The notes: generated from the sequence alone by a model not told the origin. Positions 1-10,299 are shown, counted from the first letter of the stretch. The stretch is 42,864 nucleotides of DNA from Sulfuricurvum sp. (GCA_024762585.1 JANTHE010000004.1:1-42864), one strand, 5' to 3'. Numbers and translations are program-made.

Positions 1-2
1 CG

Positions 3-2054
3 AAAAGCGGAGTTGCAGGATTTAAAGAGCAGTTTTTAAAAATTGCGGATGATACCAGTTCTTCCAGTGATATCATCATCGGGACGAGTAGAAAGATAAC
101 TAACAATACGACTCTCCTGACACAAACAGAAGCCGAGGCTAAAAACAGTCAGCTTAGCAAGATAGACTGGTGTACCAATGGAATGACGCGTGTTAAAATT
201 TACATTCCACCATATCTGAACAGTTTTCAGGTTGCCATGCAGTATTTGCCAATTAATAACGGCCTGATGTATGCAACATTTAAACCTATCGGAACGATTG
301 ATGAATCCAGCGCTGTATCTGCAGATGAGGCTGGAACGACATTTTATGACCGGTTTTGGGCGGACCATGAGACAATTTTGGTCGCGTTTAAAACAAGTTT
401 CTCATTTGTGATGAACTCTTATGTTATGAATAAATATGGCATAGATAATACGACAGGTGGATATCTGTATTTGTCATTTGTGCAATCGGATAATATCATT
501 TCAGATAAAAAATTCGACCCGCGCTATTCGATGTCATTTTCAATCTACTACGATTTTATCAATCCGCTGACTCCGGAAATGAAACAGCAGATCCTTTCTC
601 AGATTCCGGAAGGCAGAACGGAGCCGGTTGAGATGGATCAGACGTTGATTTCCAATGAATGCAGCCAATACAGTGTTCAAAACGGTGTGGCTAATTTTAC
701 GGCAAACCCTTTCGCCATTCAGGTAGAAGATGGGGTGCCTATCGACCCTCAGCAGGCATGCGAAAGCCAGGGAAGCAGTTACCAGTATATCAATAACAAA
801 TGCTATGACACTTCTTCACAGGTATACACCTGTGAAATTACCGATGGCGGCAGATGGTCGGGCCGCTGTATCTCTCCGGCAGAAGATACCTGTAACGCCA
901 GCAGCCTGACACACTGGTACGTTGGCGGAGAACAGTGTCTCGATACTTATGATCACATCAGCAATGCAGCCAATTTCAGCGATACCCCAAAATCACTGAC
1001 GCTGGTTCAGTCGTCAAACGGTATAGAAGCCGGTGTATTCCAGGCGAACGAAGAGGGGTGGCTGACACAATTGACGCTGAAAAATCTTAGTACAACGGCA
1101 TCAAAGGTTGAAAGTGTCACTATTAACGGCCATGCCGGACAAACTCTTATCGATGCTTTTGATGTAACTCTGCCTGCCAGCAAAAGTAGTATTGTTGAAA
1201 TTAGCAGATCTGGCGGAAAAATGAGTGCCAAAGTTTATGATGAGTCTGGCGTACAGATTTCGGCACATGAAGTAGCAACTTCCGAGACAAATGGCAGTGT
1301 CGTCATTGCAACAGCGTCGTCGGATACGGTCGTTGATTTGGCCTTTGGAACAAATTTGAATAGTGTCGCCGCTTCGCAAAGCGGTGGTGGCAGCGGTGGT
1401 TCGGACGGCTTGGTTATCAATGTTCCTACCAGCAGCTCTTCAAGCTCGACAGCCTCGACAGGAGGTTCTGGCGGTGGTGCGGGAGACGGATTGAGCATAA
1501 CGACGCCGACAAGCAGTACTTCCAGCGCTGCAACTGCAGGTGGAGGCGGTGACAACCTTTCCATTACGGGCCCGACAGCATCCAGCAGCAGTGCCATGAC
1601 CGGGGGTGCTGCCTCTTCTGAAGCAGCTGCACCGGCTCCGGAACCGGCATATGACGCCATTGAAGAGAAGCTGAAAGTGCCGGATGAAACGTTTGAGATT
1701 GCCGGATGGCTTTATCACTATGATTTCAAAGATGTAAATGGTGATTATGATTATGTCTACAACAGTACTAAAAACGGGATGCTTTACCGTCTCAAGCCGA
1801 CTACTGGTGAAGAGTTGAAATGGGCACCAGTAAAAGGGATTACCCTGGAAGCAGATCAGAAAATTCTTGCCTTTGTGCTGGCGGGCGACTGGGACCGTGA
1901 CGGCAAAGGTAAAAATGACTGGGTTGTCATTAAGCCTGAGGAGAAAAAAGCCTATAATTTCAGAGGTAATATCGGTGCCGGCAAAATTGGCTGGGGCAGC
2001 GAGCCGCTGCCGGTGACCATTACGATCGACGGAAGCGAGGTAACGTTCAAGTAG
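3..2054 (+). CDS. Partial (5' end outside window) exported/surface-type protein: Cys-containing middle region, Gly/Ser-rich tandem repeats, C-terminal Asp-rich VCBS/FG-GAP-like domain
   Basis: Frame 3 is open from base 3 through the listed ORF start at 183 (KSGVAGFKEQFLKIADDTSSSSDIII...), so the 183 start is internal. About three imperfect repeats of (G)DGLxIxxPTSSSSS...GGG. C-terminal DVNGDYDYVY and AGDWDRDGKGKNDWVVIKP. Confidence 0.75.
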   Translation, partial: KSGVAGFKEQFLKIADDTSSSSDIIIGTSRKITNNTTLLTQTEAEAKNSQLSKIDWCTNGMTRVKIYIPPYLNSFQVAMQYLPINNGLMYATFKPIGTIDESSAVSADEAGTTFYDRFWADHETILVAFKTSFSFVMNSYVMNKYGIDNTTGGYLYLSFVQSDNIISDKKFDPRYSMSFSIYYDFINPLTPEMKQQILSQIPEGRTEPVEMDQTLISNECSQYSVQNGVANFTANPFAIQVEDGVPIDPQQACESQGSSYQYINNKCYDTSSQVYTCEITDGGRWSGRCISPAEDTCNASSLTHWYVGGEQCLDTYDHISNAANFSDTPKSLTLVQSSNGIEAGVFQANEEGWLTQLTLKNLSTTASKVESVTINGHAGQTLIDAFDVTLPASKSSIVEISRSGGKMSAKVYDESGVQISAHEVATSETNGSVVIATASSDTVVDLAFGTNLNSVAASQSGGGSGGSDGLVINVPTSSSSSSTASTGGSGGGAGDGLSITTPTSSTSSAATAGGGGDNLSITGPTASSSSAMTGGAASSEAAAPAPEPAYDAIEEKLKVPDETFEIAGWLYHYDFKDVNGDYDYVYNSTKNGMLYRLKPTTGEELKWAPVKGITLEADQKILAFVLAGDWDRDGKGKNDWVVIKPEEKKAYNFRGNIGAGKIGWGSEPLPVTITIDGSEVTFK
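1380..1635 (+). repeat. Imperfect tandem Gly/Ser-rich protein repeats in the 5'-end CDS
   Basis: SGGGSGGSDGLVINVPTSSSSSSTAST / GGSGGGAGDGLSITTPTSSTSSAAT / AGGGGDNLSITGPTASSSSAMT. Confidence 0.75.
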
Positions 2055-2069
2055 CGTTACAAAAAGCAA

Positions 2070-2118
2070 TTGGCTCTATAGCCAAATAGAACACTCCAAT
2101 TCGCCGCCTTTCGGCGGC
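2070..2118. terminator. Two adjacent hairpins between convergent genes, candidate bidirectional terminator
   Basis: TTGGCT-ctat-AGCCAA (2070-2085) and GCCGCC-tttc-GGCGGC (2103-2118); located between the stop codons of two convergent CDSs. Confidence 0.5.
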
Positions 2119-2133
2119 TTCCCTATGATAAAT

Positions 2134-3612
2134 TCAGCGCGGATTTCTGCCGCCGCTGTTTCTTCGATTACGGTTGAAATTTCCTCTGCGGCGATTTCCG
2201 CCGCTTCTTCTTCCGCCTTTGTTGTTGCGTTCCATTGCCGACATGATCTTGTCCAGCCGCTGTTTGGAGACCCCGATATTCTGTGGACCTTTGACATTTA
2301 AGCGCTGCATCAGCAGCGAAATAAGCTTGAGCGCAATCTGGGTCTGGTCGATGTCTTCGCCAAGGGCTTCGAGTACATTGAGCGCTTCGTCATAGATTTT
2401 CTGCTTCTCTATCTCTTCGACCAATCGCCCCGTCTGGCGTGACTGTACCTGAGATTTGGTCGGGATGAAGTCATGCGCCATCTGCGTTCCCACGATTTTT
2501 CGAATGCGCTGAAGCTCTTTGAACTCAAGCGGCGTCACCAGTGTAATGGCGACACCCTTTTGCCCCGCGCGCCCCGTCCGGCCAATACGGTGAACGTAGC
2601 TTTCAGGATCGAAAGGGATATGAAAGTTGATGACGTGGCTGACATCGTCAATATGAATACCCCGCGCGGCGACGTCGGTGGCGACAAGGATGTCGACGGC
2701 GTTCTCTTTTAAACCCCTGATGACCGATTCGCGCTGGCGCTGCTCCATATCGCCGTGCAGCCCTTTGGCGTTATAGCCCACCGAGGAGAGAACATTGGCG
2801 AGGCGGTCCACTTCGCGCTTGGTGCGGCAGAAGACGATGGTCTTCTCCAGTTCCTCCGCATCCAGAAGGCGGATGATGGCGTCATCGCGTTCGTTCTCTT
2901 CAATCACGTAGTACTGCTGTGCGATGTCTTTGTTCGTCTTCTCCTCTTTGGTGATGGCGACAAACGCAGGATCGACCAGGATGCGTTCGGCCAGTTTTTT
3001 GATCAGCGGGGGCATGGTGGCTGAAAAAAGCAGGGTTTGGCGGTCGCTGGGAAGGTAGTCGAAAATCTCGTTGATATCGTCTAAAAAACCCATGTCCAGC
3101 ATTTCGTCCGCCTCATCGAGGATGACGGTCGAGGGAGTAAAATCTTCAAGCATATTGCGTTTGAGAATGTCTTTGAGGCGTCCCGGCGTGGCGATGACGA
3201 CCTGCGCACCGCGCTCGATCAGGCCGATCTGGCGATTGTATGAACTGCCTCCATATACGGTGACGGTGTGAATGCCCAGTTTCTTGCCATACTTGAACAG
3301 TTCGTCGCTGACCTGGTTGGCCAGTTCTCGGGTGGGGACGATGATGAGTGCTTCAACTCCGCGGTCAAGCGCCATTTTGTTCAATGTCGGCAGGCCGAAC
3401 GCGGCGGTTTTTCCGGTACCGGTGTGTGCCTGTCCGACAACGTCGCGTCCTTCGAGCACGAGCGGAATGGCCTGCTGCTGGATGGGGCTGGGTACTTTGA
3501 AGCCGGCATAGCGGATGCTCTGCATGATCTCAGGCTTGAGACCGAAATCGTCAAAAGTGGCACTGTTTTCTACTACTGCAGTCTCAGGTGTATCAATGGT
3601 TTGTGGTTGCAT
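2134..3612 (-). CDS. deaD: DEAD-box ATP-dependent RNA helicase with Arg/Gly/Asn-rich C-terminal tail
   Basis: Q-motif, AHTGTGKT, PTRELANQ, DEADEML, SAT, HRIGRTGRAG motifs; start moved to MQPQTID with AGAGAG upstream. Confidence 0.93.
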   Translation of the reverse strand: MQPQTIDTPETAVVENSATFDDFGLKPEIMQSIRYAGFKVPSPIQQQAIPLVLEGRDVVGQAHTGTGKTAAFGLPTLNKMALDRGVEALIIVPTRELANQVSDELFKYGKKLGIHTVTVYGGSSYNRQIGLIERGAQVVIATPGRLKDILKRNMLEDFTPSTVILDEADEMLDMGFLDDINEIFDYLPSDRQTLLFSATMPPLIKKLAERILVDPAFVAITKEEKTNKDIAQQYYVIEENERDDAIIRLLDAEELEKTIVFCRTKREVDRLANVLSSVGYNAKGLHGDMEQRQRESVIRGLKENAVDILVATDVAARGIHIDDVSHVINFHIPFDPESYVHRIGRTGRAGQKGVAITLVTPLEFKELQRIRKIVGTQMAHDFIPTKSQVQSRQTGRLVEEIEKQKIYDEALNVLEALGEDIDQTQIALKLISLLMQRLNVKGPQNIGVSKQRLDKIMSAMERNNKGGRRSGGNRRRGNFNRNRRNSGGRNPR

Positions 3613-3845
3613 TTTCTCTCTTATGCGGACACGCCAAACCATCATGCGACTGCGAGTAACAGATCAAAATTTGTATTTTTGAATATAAAGCAAGAAGAGA
3701 CAGTCTATCGGTGCCCAGTTGTAAATTTTGTGAAATTATAGCAAAACTTTAGTAAAAGCGCGCAAACGCGCAGTTATGTTCGCCCTTTAACTTTGTTTTG
3801 ATAAAATGACTGCCACTTTTCAGGTGGGTTAGGAGTCTCTTTAGG

Positions 3846-4598
3846 ATGATTATCAAAACAATTTTGAGTCTAATACTGCTGCTGTTACTGTGGGGCTGTA
3901 CCAAAGAGCTTGAAGAGTACAATAAACCGGCAGCGTACTGGTATGGCAAGATGATAGATGCCATTTCCAACGGTAACCTTGACAAGGCCGACAACTATTA
4001 CAGCTCACTGCAAAGCGAGCATATCGGTTCTCCTTTGCTGCCCGAAGCAACGATGATTATGGCGATGTCACATCTGCAGTATGAAGAGTATTTGCTTGCA
4101 GAGCACTTTTTGACCGAGTATACCAAACGTTATGCAACACTGCAGGAGCGCGAGTATGCGGAATTCATGAAAGTCAAGGCCAAGTATATGGCTCTGCCCA
4201 ATCCCCGGCGGGATCAGGGGCTGATTGATGCAGCGATCCATGAAGGAGAGACGTTTAAACAGCACTATTCGGATTCGATCTATTATCCGGTCGTTGACAC
4301 GATGGTGACGCGGCTCTATCTGGCCGAAGCGTCGCTTGATGAATCCATTGCCGAGTTGTATGAACGACTGGACAAGCCAAAGGGCGCAGAGTTTTATCGT
4401 GGTAAGCGGCCGGAACCGTGGATAGAGTGGAATAAAGTGGACAGTGCGCAAAGTGCGTGGTATCGCCGTATGTTTGAAGGCGACGGCCACGGCAGCTGGT
4501 ACGCATTCATCATTCCGGACACGCAGAGTGTCGTATCGCGTCATCGTGACAACAGTGCTATGGGGCTCGAGCGAGATATGTCCGATGCGATGCAGTGA
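3846..4598 (+). CDS. bamD: Outer membrane protein assembly factor BamD (lipoprotein)
   Basis: Lipobox LLLLLWGC; TPR-like helical sequence; location upstream of lon. Confidence 0.85.
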   Translation: MIIKTILSLILLLLLWGCTKELEEYNKPAAYWYGKMIDAISNGNLDKADNYYSSLQSEHIGSPLLPEATMIMAMSHLQYEEYLLAEHFLTEYTKRYATLQEREYAEFMKVKAKYMALPNPRRDQGLIDAAIHEGETFKQHYSDSIYYPVVDTMVTRLYLAEASLDESIAELYERLDKPKGAEFYRGKRPEPWIEWNKVDSAQSAWYRRMFEGDGHGSWYAFIIPDTQSVVSRHRDNSAMGLERDMSDAMQ

Positions 4599-4661
4599 AG
4601 CAAAGAATATCTACGCCGCTGGCGCAATAAAACAATTAACAAGTAACAAGGATGAAGAGTG

Positions 4662-7085
4662 ATGCAACTGGATGATTATGCTAGTTTCCCGACAGCACTG
4701 CCGGTCTTATACGAAGATGAGCTATTTTTATACCCGTTTATGATTTCACCGCTTTTTTTAAGCGATGAAGCCAATATCGATGCGGCAACGTATGCGATCG
4801 AAAATGATTCGCTGGTGATTGTCTGCCCTACGAAAGAGGGCAAAGAGGGTGAACGCGATGCCGAGAGTATCTATGATGCCGGGGTCATCGGCTCCATCAT
4901 GCGCAAGGTTTCTTTGCCAGATGGCCGGGTGAAAGTTCTTTTTCAGGGACTTGCGCGCGGCAAGATACTGGGCGAAAGTGATCTGAAGCCGTTGCGGGTC
5001 TTGGTGGATACCATCGATCCTAAACCGCTTAATGAAATCAAGATGGATGCGATTCTTGAAGTCGTGCGCGAGAAGGTAAGAGCCTTGTCGCAGGTAAGCA
5101 ACCTCTTCCCGCCTGACCTGATGCGTACGATTGAGGAGACACAGGAATACAACCGCATCGCAGACCTCATTTGCAGTACGGTCAAACTCCCCAAACAGCG
5201 TGCATACGAGATGTTTGTCGAATCCGACACGGAGAAGCGCCTGCTGCTGCTGATCGATTTTCTGATCGAGGAGATCGAGGCCGGTAAGCTGCAACGGGAG
5301 ATCCGCTCCAAGGTCAACAGCAAAATGGAGCAGATAAACAAAGAGTATTTTCTCAAAGAGCAGCTCAAAGAGATCCAGCAGGAACTCGGGGTCGATAACC
5401 AGCGCGAAGAAGAGATCGAAGAGTACCGCGCACAGCTTGAAGCCAAAAAAGAGGCAATGGGCGAGGAGGCGTACAAAGAGGTCTCCAAGCAGATCGAGCG
5501 CTTTGCGCGGCTGCATCCCGATTCGGCCGATGCAGGGATGATCCAGGGGTATCTGGAGTGGGTACTGGAGATTCCGTTTGGCAAACTCTCCAAAAAGGCG
5601 CTCAAAATCGAAAATGTCGAAAGCCAGCTCGACGCCGATCACTTCTCGCTTGAAAAACCAAAAAAACGGATTGCGGAGTTTTTTGCAGTCAAAGAGCTGA
5701 TGGAATTGCGCGGCAAGAGCGCACAAAAAGGCAGCAGCGCCATCTTGTGTTTTGCGGGCCCTCCCGGTGTGGGCAAGACTTCACTGGCAAACTCCATCGC
5801 CACGGCGCTCAAGCGGCCGCTGGTGCGTATCGCGCTGGGCGGACTGGAAGACGTCAATGAGCTGCGCGGCCATCGGCGCACCTATATCGGGGCGATGCCC
5901 GGGCGCATTGTGCAGGGAATTATCGATGCCAAGAAGATGAACCCGGTGGTCGTGCTCGATGAGATCGACAAGGTCGGCATGTCGCACCGCGGAGACCCGA
6001 CGGCGGTCTTGCTCGAGATTCTCGACCCCGAACAAAACAGCCATTTCCGCGACTATTTCGTTAACTTCGACATCGACCTGAGTCAGATCATCTTTATTGC
6101 CACCGCCAACGACGTGGGGCGCATCCCGGCACCGTTGCGCGACCGGATGGAATTCATCGGGGTCAGCAGCTACACGCCGCAGGAGAAGTTCGAGATCGCC
6201 AAGCGCTACCTCCTGCCGCAAGAGCTGAAAAAGCATGGGCTGAAAAAGCAGGAAGTCACCATCTCTGCGCCCGCGCTCAAGGAGCTGATCCACAGTTATA
6301 CCCGAGAGGCCGGTGTGCGTAATCTCCGTCGCCGGATTGCCGACATTGCCCGAAAATCGGCCAAGATGATTTTGGAAGACCCGTCGATTGTCAAAGTGTC
6401 CGTGTCGGTCAAAAACCTGAAGGATTTCATGGATAAAACCGTGTTTGAAATTGAAAAGACAGACAAAGTGGACCGCGTCGGCGTTGTCAACGGGCTGGCC
6501 TGGACGTCGGTCGGGGGCGATGTGCTCAAGATCGAGACCATTCGGATCAAGGGCAAGGGACAGATGCAGCTTACCGGCAGTCTGGGCGAAGTGATGAAAG
6601 AGTCCGCGCGCATTGCAATGAGCGTGGTCAAGACCCTGATAGACAACGGGAAAGTGAAGGTGGACCATGCCATCATCCCAAAAACCCTCAAAGAGCGCGA
6701 AGAGCAGGTGGTTATCGATGCGAGTGAAGTATATAAACGCTACGACCTGCACATCCATGTGCCTGACGGTGCGACACCCAAGGACGGACCAAGCGCCGGG
6801 ATTGCCATGAGCACGGCGATTGCGTCGATTCTGAGCAACAAGAAGGTGCGCGCGGGCATCGCCATGACCGGTGAAGTATCGCTCAGCGGAAACGTGCTGC
6901 CCATTGGCGGACTCAAAGAGAAGCTGATCGCAGCGCACAAGGCCGGGATGCATACCGCATTGATTCCGAAAAAGAACTATGAACGGGACCTTGACGAGAT
7001 TCCGGATGAGGTCAAGCAGAGCGTCACTATCGTCCCTGTCGAGCGTATCGAAGAGGTGATCAAACTGACGCTTCTGCCGGAGTAG
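4662..7085 (+). CDS. lon: Endopeptidase La (Lon protease)
   Basis: [17 protein letters not shown] Walker [11 protein letters not shown] Walker [16 protein letters not shown] catalytic Ser region; ATG 4662 follows AAGGATGAAGAG. Confidence 0.97.
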   Translation: MQLDDYASFPTALPVLYEDELFLYPFMISPLFLSDEANIDAATYAIENDSLVIVCPTKEGKEGERDAESIYDAGVIGSIMRKVSLPDGRVKVLFQGLARGKILGESDLKPLRVLVDTIDPKPLNEIKMDAILEVVREKVRALSQVSNLFPPDLMRTIEETQEYNRIADLICSTVKLPKQRAYEMFVESDTEKRLLLLIDFLIEEIEAGKLQREIRSKVNSKMEQINKEYFLKEQLKEIQQELGVDNQREEEIEEYRAQLEAKKEAMGEEAYKEVSKQIERFARLHPDSADAGMIQGYLEWVLEIPFGKLSKKALKIENVESQLDADHFSLEKPKKRIAEFFAVKELMELRGKSAQKGSSAILCFAGPPGVGKTSLANSIATALKRPLVRIALGGLEDVNELRGHRRTYIGAMPGRIVQGIIDAKKMNPVVVLDEIDKVGMSHRGDPTAVLLEILDPEQNSHFRDYFVNFDIDLSQIIFIATANDVGRIPAPLRDRMEFIGVSSYTPQEKFEIAKRYLLPQELKKHGLKKQEVTISAPALKELIHSYTREAGVRNLRRRIADIARKSAKMILEDPSIVKVSVSVKNLKDFMDKTVFEIEKTDKVDRVGVVNGLAWTSVGGDVLKIETIRIKGKGQMQLTGSLGEVMKESARIAMSVVKTLIDNGKVKVDHAIIPKTLKEREEQVVIDASEVYKRYDLHIHVPDGATPKDGPSAGIAMSTAIASILSNKKVRAGIAMTGEVSLSGNVLPIGGLKEKLIAAHKAGMHTALIPKKNYERDLDEIPDEVKQSVTIVPVERIEEVIKLTLLPE

Positions 7086-7135
7086 CCGCCGGAGCGTTTA
7101 CTGCCCCCTAATCATTTTCTCACTATAATCTCTCC

Positions 7136-8524
7136 ATGTCAGAACTCATTGACCCGAATCTTCTTTATTTGCTGTCACTGATGCTGGTACTCGTCATTAT
7201 GGTATTTTACCTCTTGTGGGCGTTGCGACAAAGTGAACGAGTGCGGCGAGAGGAAGATGAGGGGTTCCGCCGACGCGAAGAGGAAATGCTTGCGCGCATG
7301 AATCATTCCGAACAAGAGCGCGTTCGTAATGGCGATGCGCTGATGCGTTCGGAGCAAGAGGCGGCTCAGCTGCGCGAAACAACAGACTCTCTGCGCGGTG
7401 AGCTGGGCCAATCGCAGACAAGGTACGGTGAGCTTGAGCGTGATTTTGCCGTTTTGCATACCCGTTTCGAAGAGGCACAGCGTCAGCATGGCGAACAGAT
7501 TCGGCTGCTTGAAGAGGCCAAGGCGTCTCTCGCATCGCAGTTCGAAAATCTTGCGAACAAAATATTCGAACAAAAATCCAAGACTTTCGATGCTGCCAAT
7601 CAGCAGCAGCTATCGCTGCTGCTTAAACCGTTTCGCGAACAGATCGACACCTTTGCCAAGCAGACGCAAAGCCGCTACATGGAAGAGAGCAGGGAGCGTC
7701 ACTTGCTCAAAAACGAGATCGAACGCCTCAAGGCGCTCAATGAGCGGATTGCCGAGGATGCTCTGAACCTCACCAACGCGCTCAAAGGTGAGAACAAGAC
7801 GCAGGGGAACTGGGGAGAGATCGTGCTCGAGCGCGTACTGGAGAGCTCGGGGCTCCGAGCAGGGCATGAATACGAAACCCAGGGAACCTACAAAGACGAG
7901 AAGGGGAGTATGCTTCGCCCCGACGTGGTTGTTTTCCTGCCGCAGGAGCGCTGTGTGATCATTGATTCCAAGGTCTCTTTGGTGGCCTACGAACAGTTCA
8001 TGAGCAGCGATGATCCTGAGAAAAAGGGCCGGGCGCTGAAACAGCATATTGCCTCGCTGAACGCGCACATCAAAGGGCTTTCGGAGAAACGCTATGAAAA
8101 CCTGCCCGAGATGCGTACGCTCGACTTTGTGCTGCTTTTCATGCCGATCGAGGGGGCGTTTCACCTGGCGCTTCAGCATGATGCAGGCTTTTTCAAGCGC
8201 GCATACGATGCACGCATCATCGTCGTCAGTCCCTCGACGCTGCTGGCAACGCTGCGAACCATCGAAAATATCTGGCGCAGCGAACGCCAGCAGCAAAACG
8301 CTGAGCAGATAGCACGGCAGGCGGAGGCGCTGTATGACAAATTCGTCGGTTTCGTTGAAGACATGGACCGCATCGGGGAGCAGCTGGGGAAAACCCGGGT
8401 ACAGTGGGAAGGGGCGATGAACAAACTGAGTTCGGGCAAAGGCAACCTGATTCGCAGGGCCGAACAGATGAAGAAGCTTGGGCTGAGTCCCAAGAAGTCG
8501 CTGCCGCATCAGGAGGAGGAGTGA
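7136..8524 (+). CDS. rmuC: DNA recombination protein RmuC
   Basis: N-terminal TM, coiled coil, then NWGEIVLERVLESSGL, RPDVVVFLP, VIIDSKVSLVAYE, FMPIEGAF; RmuC family signatures. Confidence 0.93.
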   Translation: MSELIDPNLLYLLSLMLVLVIMVFYLLWALRQSERVRREEDEGFRRREEEMLARMNHSEQERVRNGDALMRSEQEAAQLRETTDSLRGELGQSQTRYGELERDFAVLHTRFEEAQRQHGEQIRLLEEAKASLASQFENLANKIFEQKSKTFDAANQQQLSLLLKPFREQIDTFAKQTQSRYMEESRERHLLKNEIERLKALNERIAEDALNLTNALKGENKTQGNWGEIVLERVLESSGLRAGHEYETQGTYKDEKGSMLRPDVVVFLPQERCVIIDSKVSLVAYEQFMSSDDPEKKGRALKQHIASLNAHIKGLSEKRYENLPEMRTLDFVLLFMPIEGAFHLALQHDAGFFKRAYDARIIVVSPSTLLATLRTIENIWRSERQQQNAEQIARQAEALYDKFVGFVEDMDRIGEQLGKTRVQWEGAMNKLSSGKGNLIRRAEQMKKLGLSPKKSLPHQEEE

Positions 8525-9522
8525 AGCGGCGGCGCAGTGAAACAGTGCTGCTCTGGCTGGTATGGCTGCTGCCCGTGGGTGTAGCGATACTGGCGGCTGT
8601 CATTGGCGATAAAGTTTTTTTGGCTGAGCTTGCACGCCATGAGACGATCCGTCCGCAAGGCTATTGGCGTCCGGCTGTCATGATGATTGCCGGTGTGGCT
8701 GTTGTAAGCGGAGCAGTAGCCGTGTGGATTTGGACAGTGTTACGGCGTTATCGCGAGTTGATTCATCTGCGTGAAAGTGCTCTGCGCGCGTTTAATGTCG
8801 AACGCGAGGCAAAGGTGGAAGAAGAGGTCCGAAAGCAGCGACTGGCGGACAGGATGCTTGTCTGGCAGGCAAAAATGAATGCAATGGCCCGGATGAGCAC
8901 AATGGTTGCAAAAGGGTTGAAAAGCCCGCTTGAAGTCTATTCCCATGCGTCTGAAACGAAACAAGACAGCGCTTCGGTCAACGTACAGAAGAGATTGGAA
9001 GAGATTAGGCAGAGGGTAGAAGGTTACGGTCAAATATTTCATCCTGATACTGAACGCATCGCAGTAGATTTGAAAGAAAGTGTCGAGAAAGTGCTTGCGC
9101 TGCTGGAGTGGGAACTGAAGCAGTACGGCATTGCAGTGGACACTAGGCTGGCGTGTTCGACACCCCTGTTACTGCGCCGAAACGAAGTGCTTCAGATCGT
9201 GCTTGGGGTGATACAAACTGCAATAGAGGCACTGCTCAAGAGCAACATTGAACAGCCGCGCATCGACATCGAATGCTACGAAACCGGTCAGTTTGTCGTA
9301 ATACGGGTTTGCTATCATGGCAGTGGTGACGATTCTGAGAGTATGGATACGGTATTTGACCCCGATTTTACGACAAAAGCGGGCACAGCATCTGGACTTG
9401 AACTTTTCTTGGCGCGTGCTGTTGTCGAAGAACACTGTAATGGCGAATTGACATTTGAAAAAATTGACGGGGATTCCTGTTTTCATATCAAGATCGGCAA
9501 GCATCAGGAAGAGGAAATATGA
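8521..9522 (+). CDS. Membrane protein with degenerate sensor histidine kinase-like domain
   Basis: Two N-terminal TM segments; C-terminal FDPDFTTKAGTASGLELFLARAVVEEHCNGELTFEKI resembles the HATPase_c F-box/C-terminus; GTG start overlapping the rmuC stop (gagGAGGAGTGAAG). Confidence 0.7.
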   Translation: MKRRRSETVLLWLVWLLPVGVAILAAVIGDKVFLAELARHETIRPQGYWRPAVMMIAGVAVVSGAVAVWIWTVLRRYRELIHLRESALRAFNVEREAKVEEEVRKQRLADRMLVWQAKMNAMARMSTMVAKGLKSPLEVYSHASETKQDSASVNVQKRLEEIRQRVEGYGQIFHPDTERIAVDLKESVEKVLALLEWELKQYGIAVDTRLACSTPLLLRRNEVLQIVLGVIQTAIEALLKSNIEQPRIDIECYETGQFVVIRVCYHGSGDDSESMDTVFDPDFTTKAGTASGLELFLARAVVEEHCNGELTFEKIDGDSCFHIKIGKHQEEEI

Positions 9523-9740
9523 AATCCAAGTTACAACTCGAAACTCAGTTTGTCAAGGAGAAGCAGTGGGTACCGACTGCTCATGACGATGCGCTGCGAA
9601 TACTCAAAGAAGAGGTGGGGGATGCCGATCCGCAGGGCGTGTTTGACTATGTACTGAGTACTACGCAAAAGGGAAAAGTCATCACTGTCGGAAGCTGCCG
9701 CTTTAGACAGATTGTCAAGGATGAGGAACTTTCACAGTAG
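9519..9740 (+). CDS. Small conserved-looking hypothetical protein (73 aa)
   Basis: ATGA-type overlap with preceding kinase-like CDS; GAGGAAAT upstream of ATG. Confidence 0.65.
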   Translation: MKSKLQLETQFVKEKQWVPTAHDDALRILKEEVGDADPQGVFDYVLSTTQKGKVITVGSCRFRQIVKDEELSQ

Positions 9741-10269
9741 AGTTGAGCAGCCAGCCGATTGCAGACATCAAGACGATGACGATCAATGCCGGGATAATAT
9801 TGTAGGCACTGAGCAGGTAGACAAGCCAGAGCAAAATGGCACCCAGCGGTGTCGGTACGCCGGTAAAGAACTTTTCTACTTCACCCTCTTCGGCATTGAT
9901 ATTGAACTGAATCAGCCGTCTCAGTCCACTGATGACATAGTAGATACTGACGGCGCTCGCAAGTACGAATAGAACTCCTTTTGTGTCGAGGTATACGGCC
10001 TGAAAAATCAAAAAGACAGGCACGAGTACGAACGAAAGGAAATCGGCAAAGGAATCCAGCTGGATACCAAACTCATTTGAAAGCGTGAATTTGCGAGCAA
10101 TCTTGCCATCGAATATATCGAACGCTCCGCCGATCCATGCAAAGACAATAGCGTTGAAAAAGTTGTGTTGAGAGATAAAATAGACGGCAATCAGTCCGCT
10201 GGCGATGTTGACCATGGTAAACAGGTTGGCGAGATTGAAATGGCTTTGAGCCCGGAACAGAAATGACAT
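9715..10269 (-). CDS. pssA: CDP-diacylglycerol--serine O-phosphatidyltransferase
   Basis: CDP-alcohol phosphatidyltransferase motif FDIFDGKIARKFTLSNEFGIQLDSFADFLSF (DGx2AR...Gx3Dx3D); multiple TMs. Confidence 0.9.
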   Translation of the reverse strand: MSFLFRAQSHFNLANLFTMVNIASGLIAVYFISQHNFFNAIVFAWIGGAFDIFDGKIARKFTLSNEFGIQLDSFADFLSFVLVPVFLIFQAVYLDTKGVLFVLASAVSIYYVISGLRRLIQFNINAEEGEVEKFFTGVPTPLGAILLWLVYLLSAYNIIPALIVIVLMSAIGWLLNSTVKVPHP

Positions 10270-10299
10270 AAAACCCCTTGTATTGTATGTGAAATTATA

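Noticed and set aside
4758-5726. 322-aa minus-strand ORF inside lon 5' half
   Set aside because: Shadow ORF; Leu/Phe-rich low-complexity translation complementary to Lys/Glu-rich Lon coiled coil
5781-6953. 390-aa minus-strand ORF inside lon
   Set aside because: Shadow ORF of lon; no recognisable domain or ribosome-binding site, and lon frame is unambiguous
7610-8509. 299-aa minus-strand ORF inside rmuC
   Set aside because: Shadow ORF opposite recognised RmuC sequence
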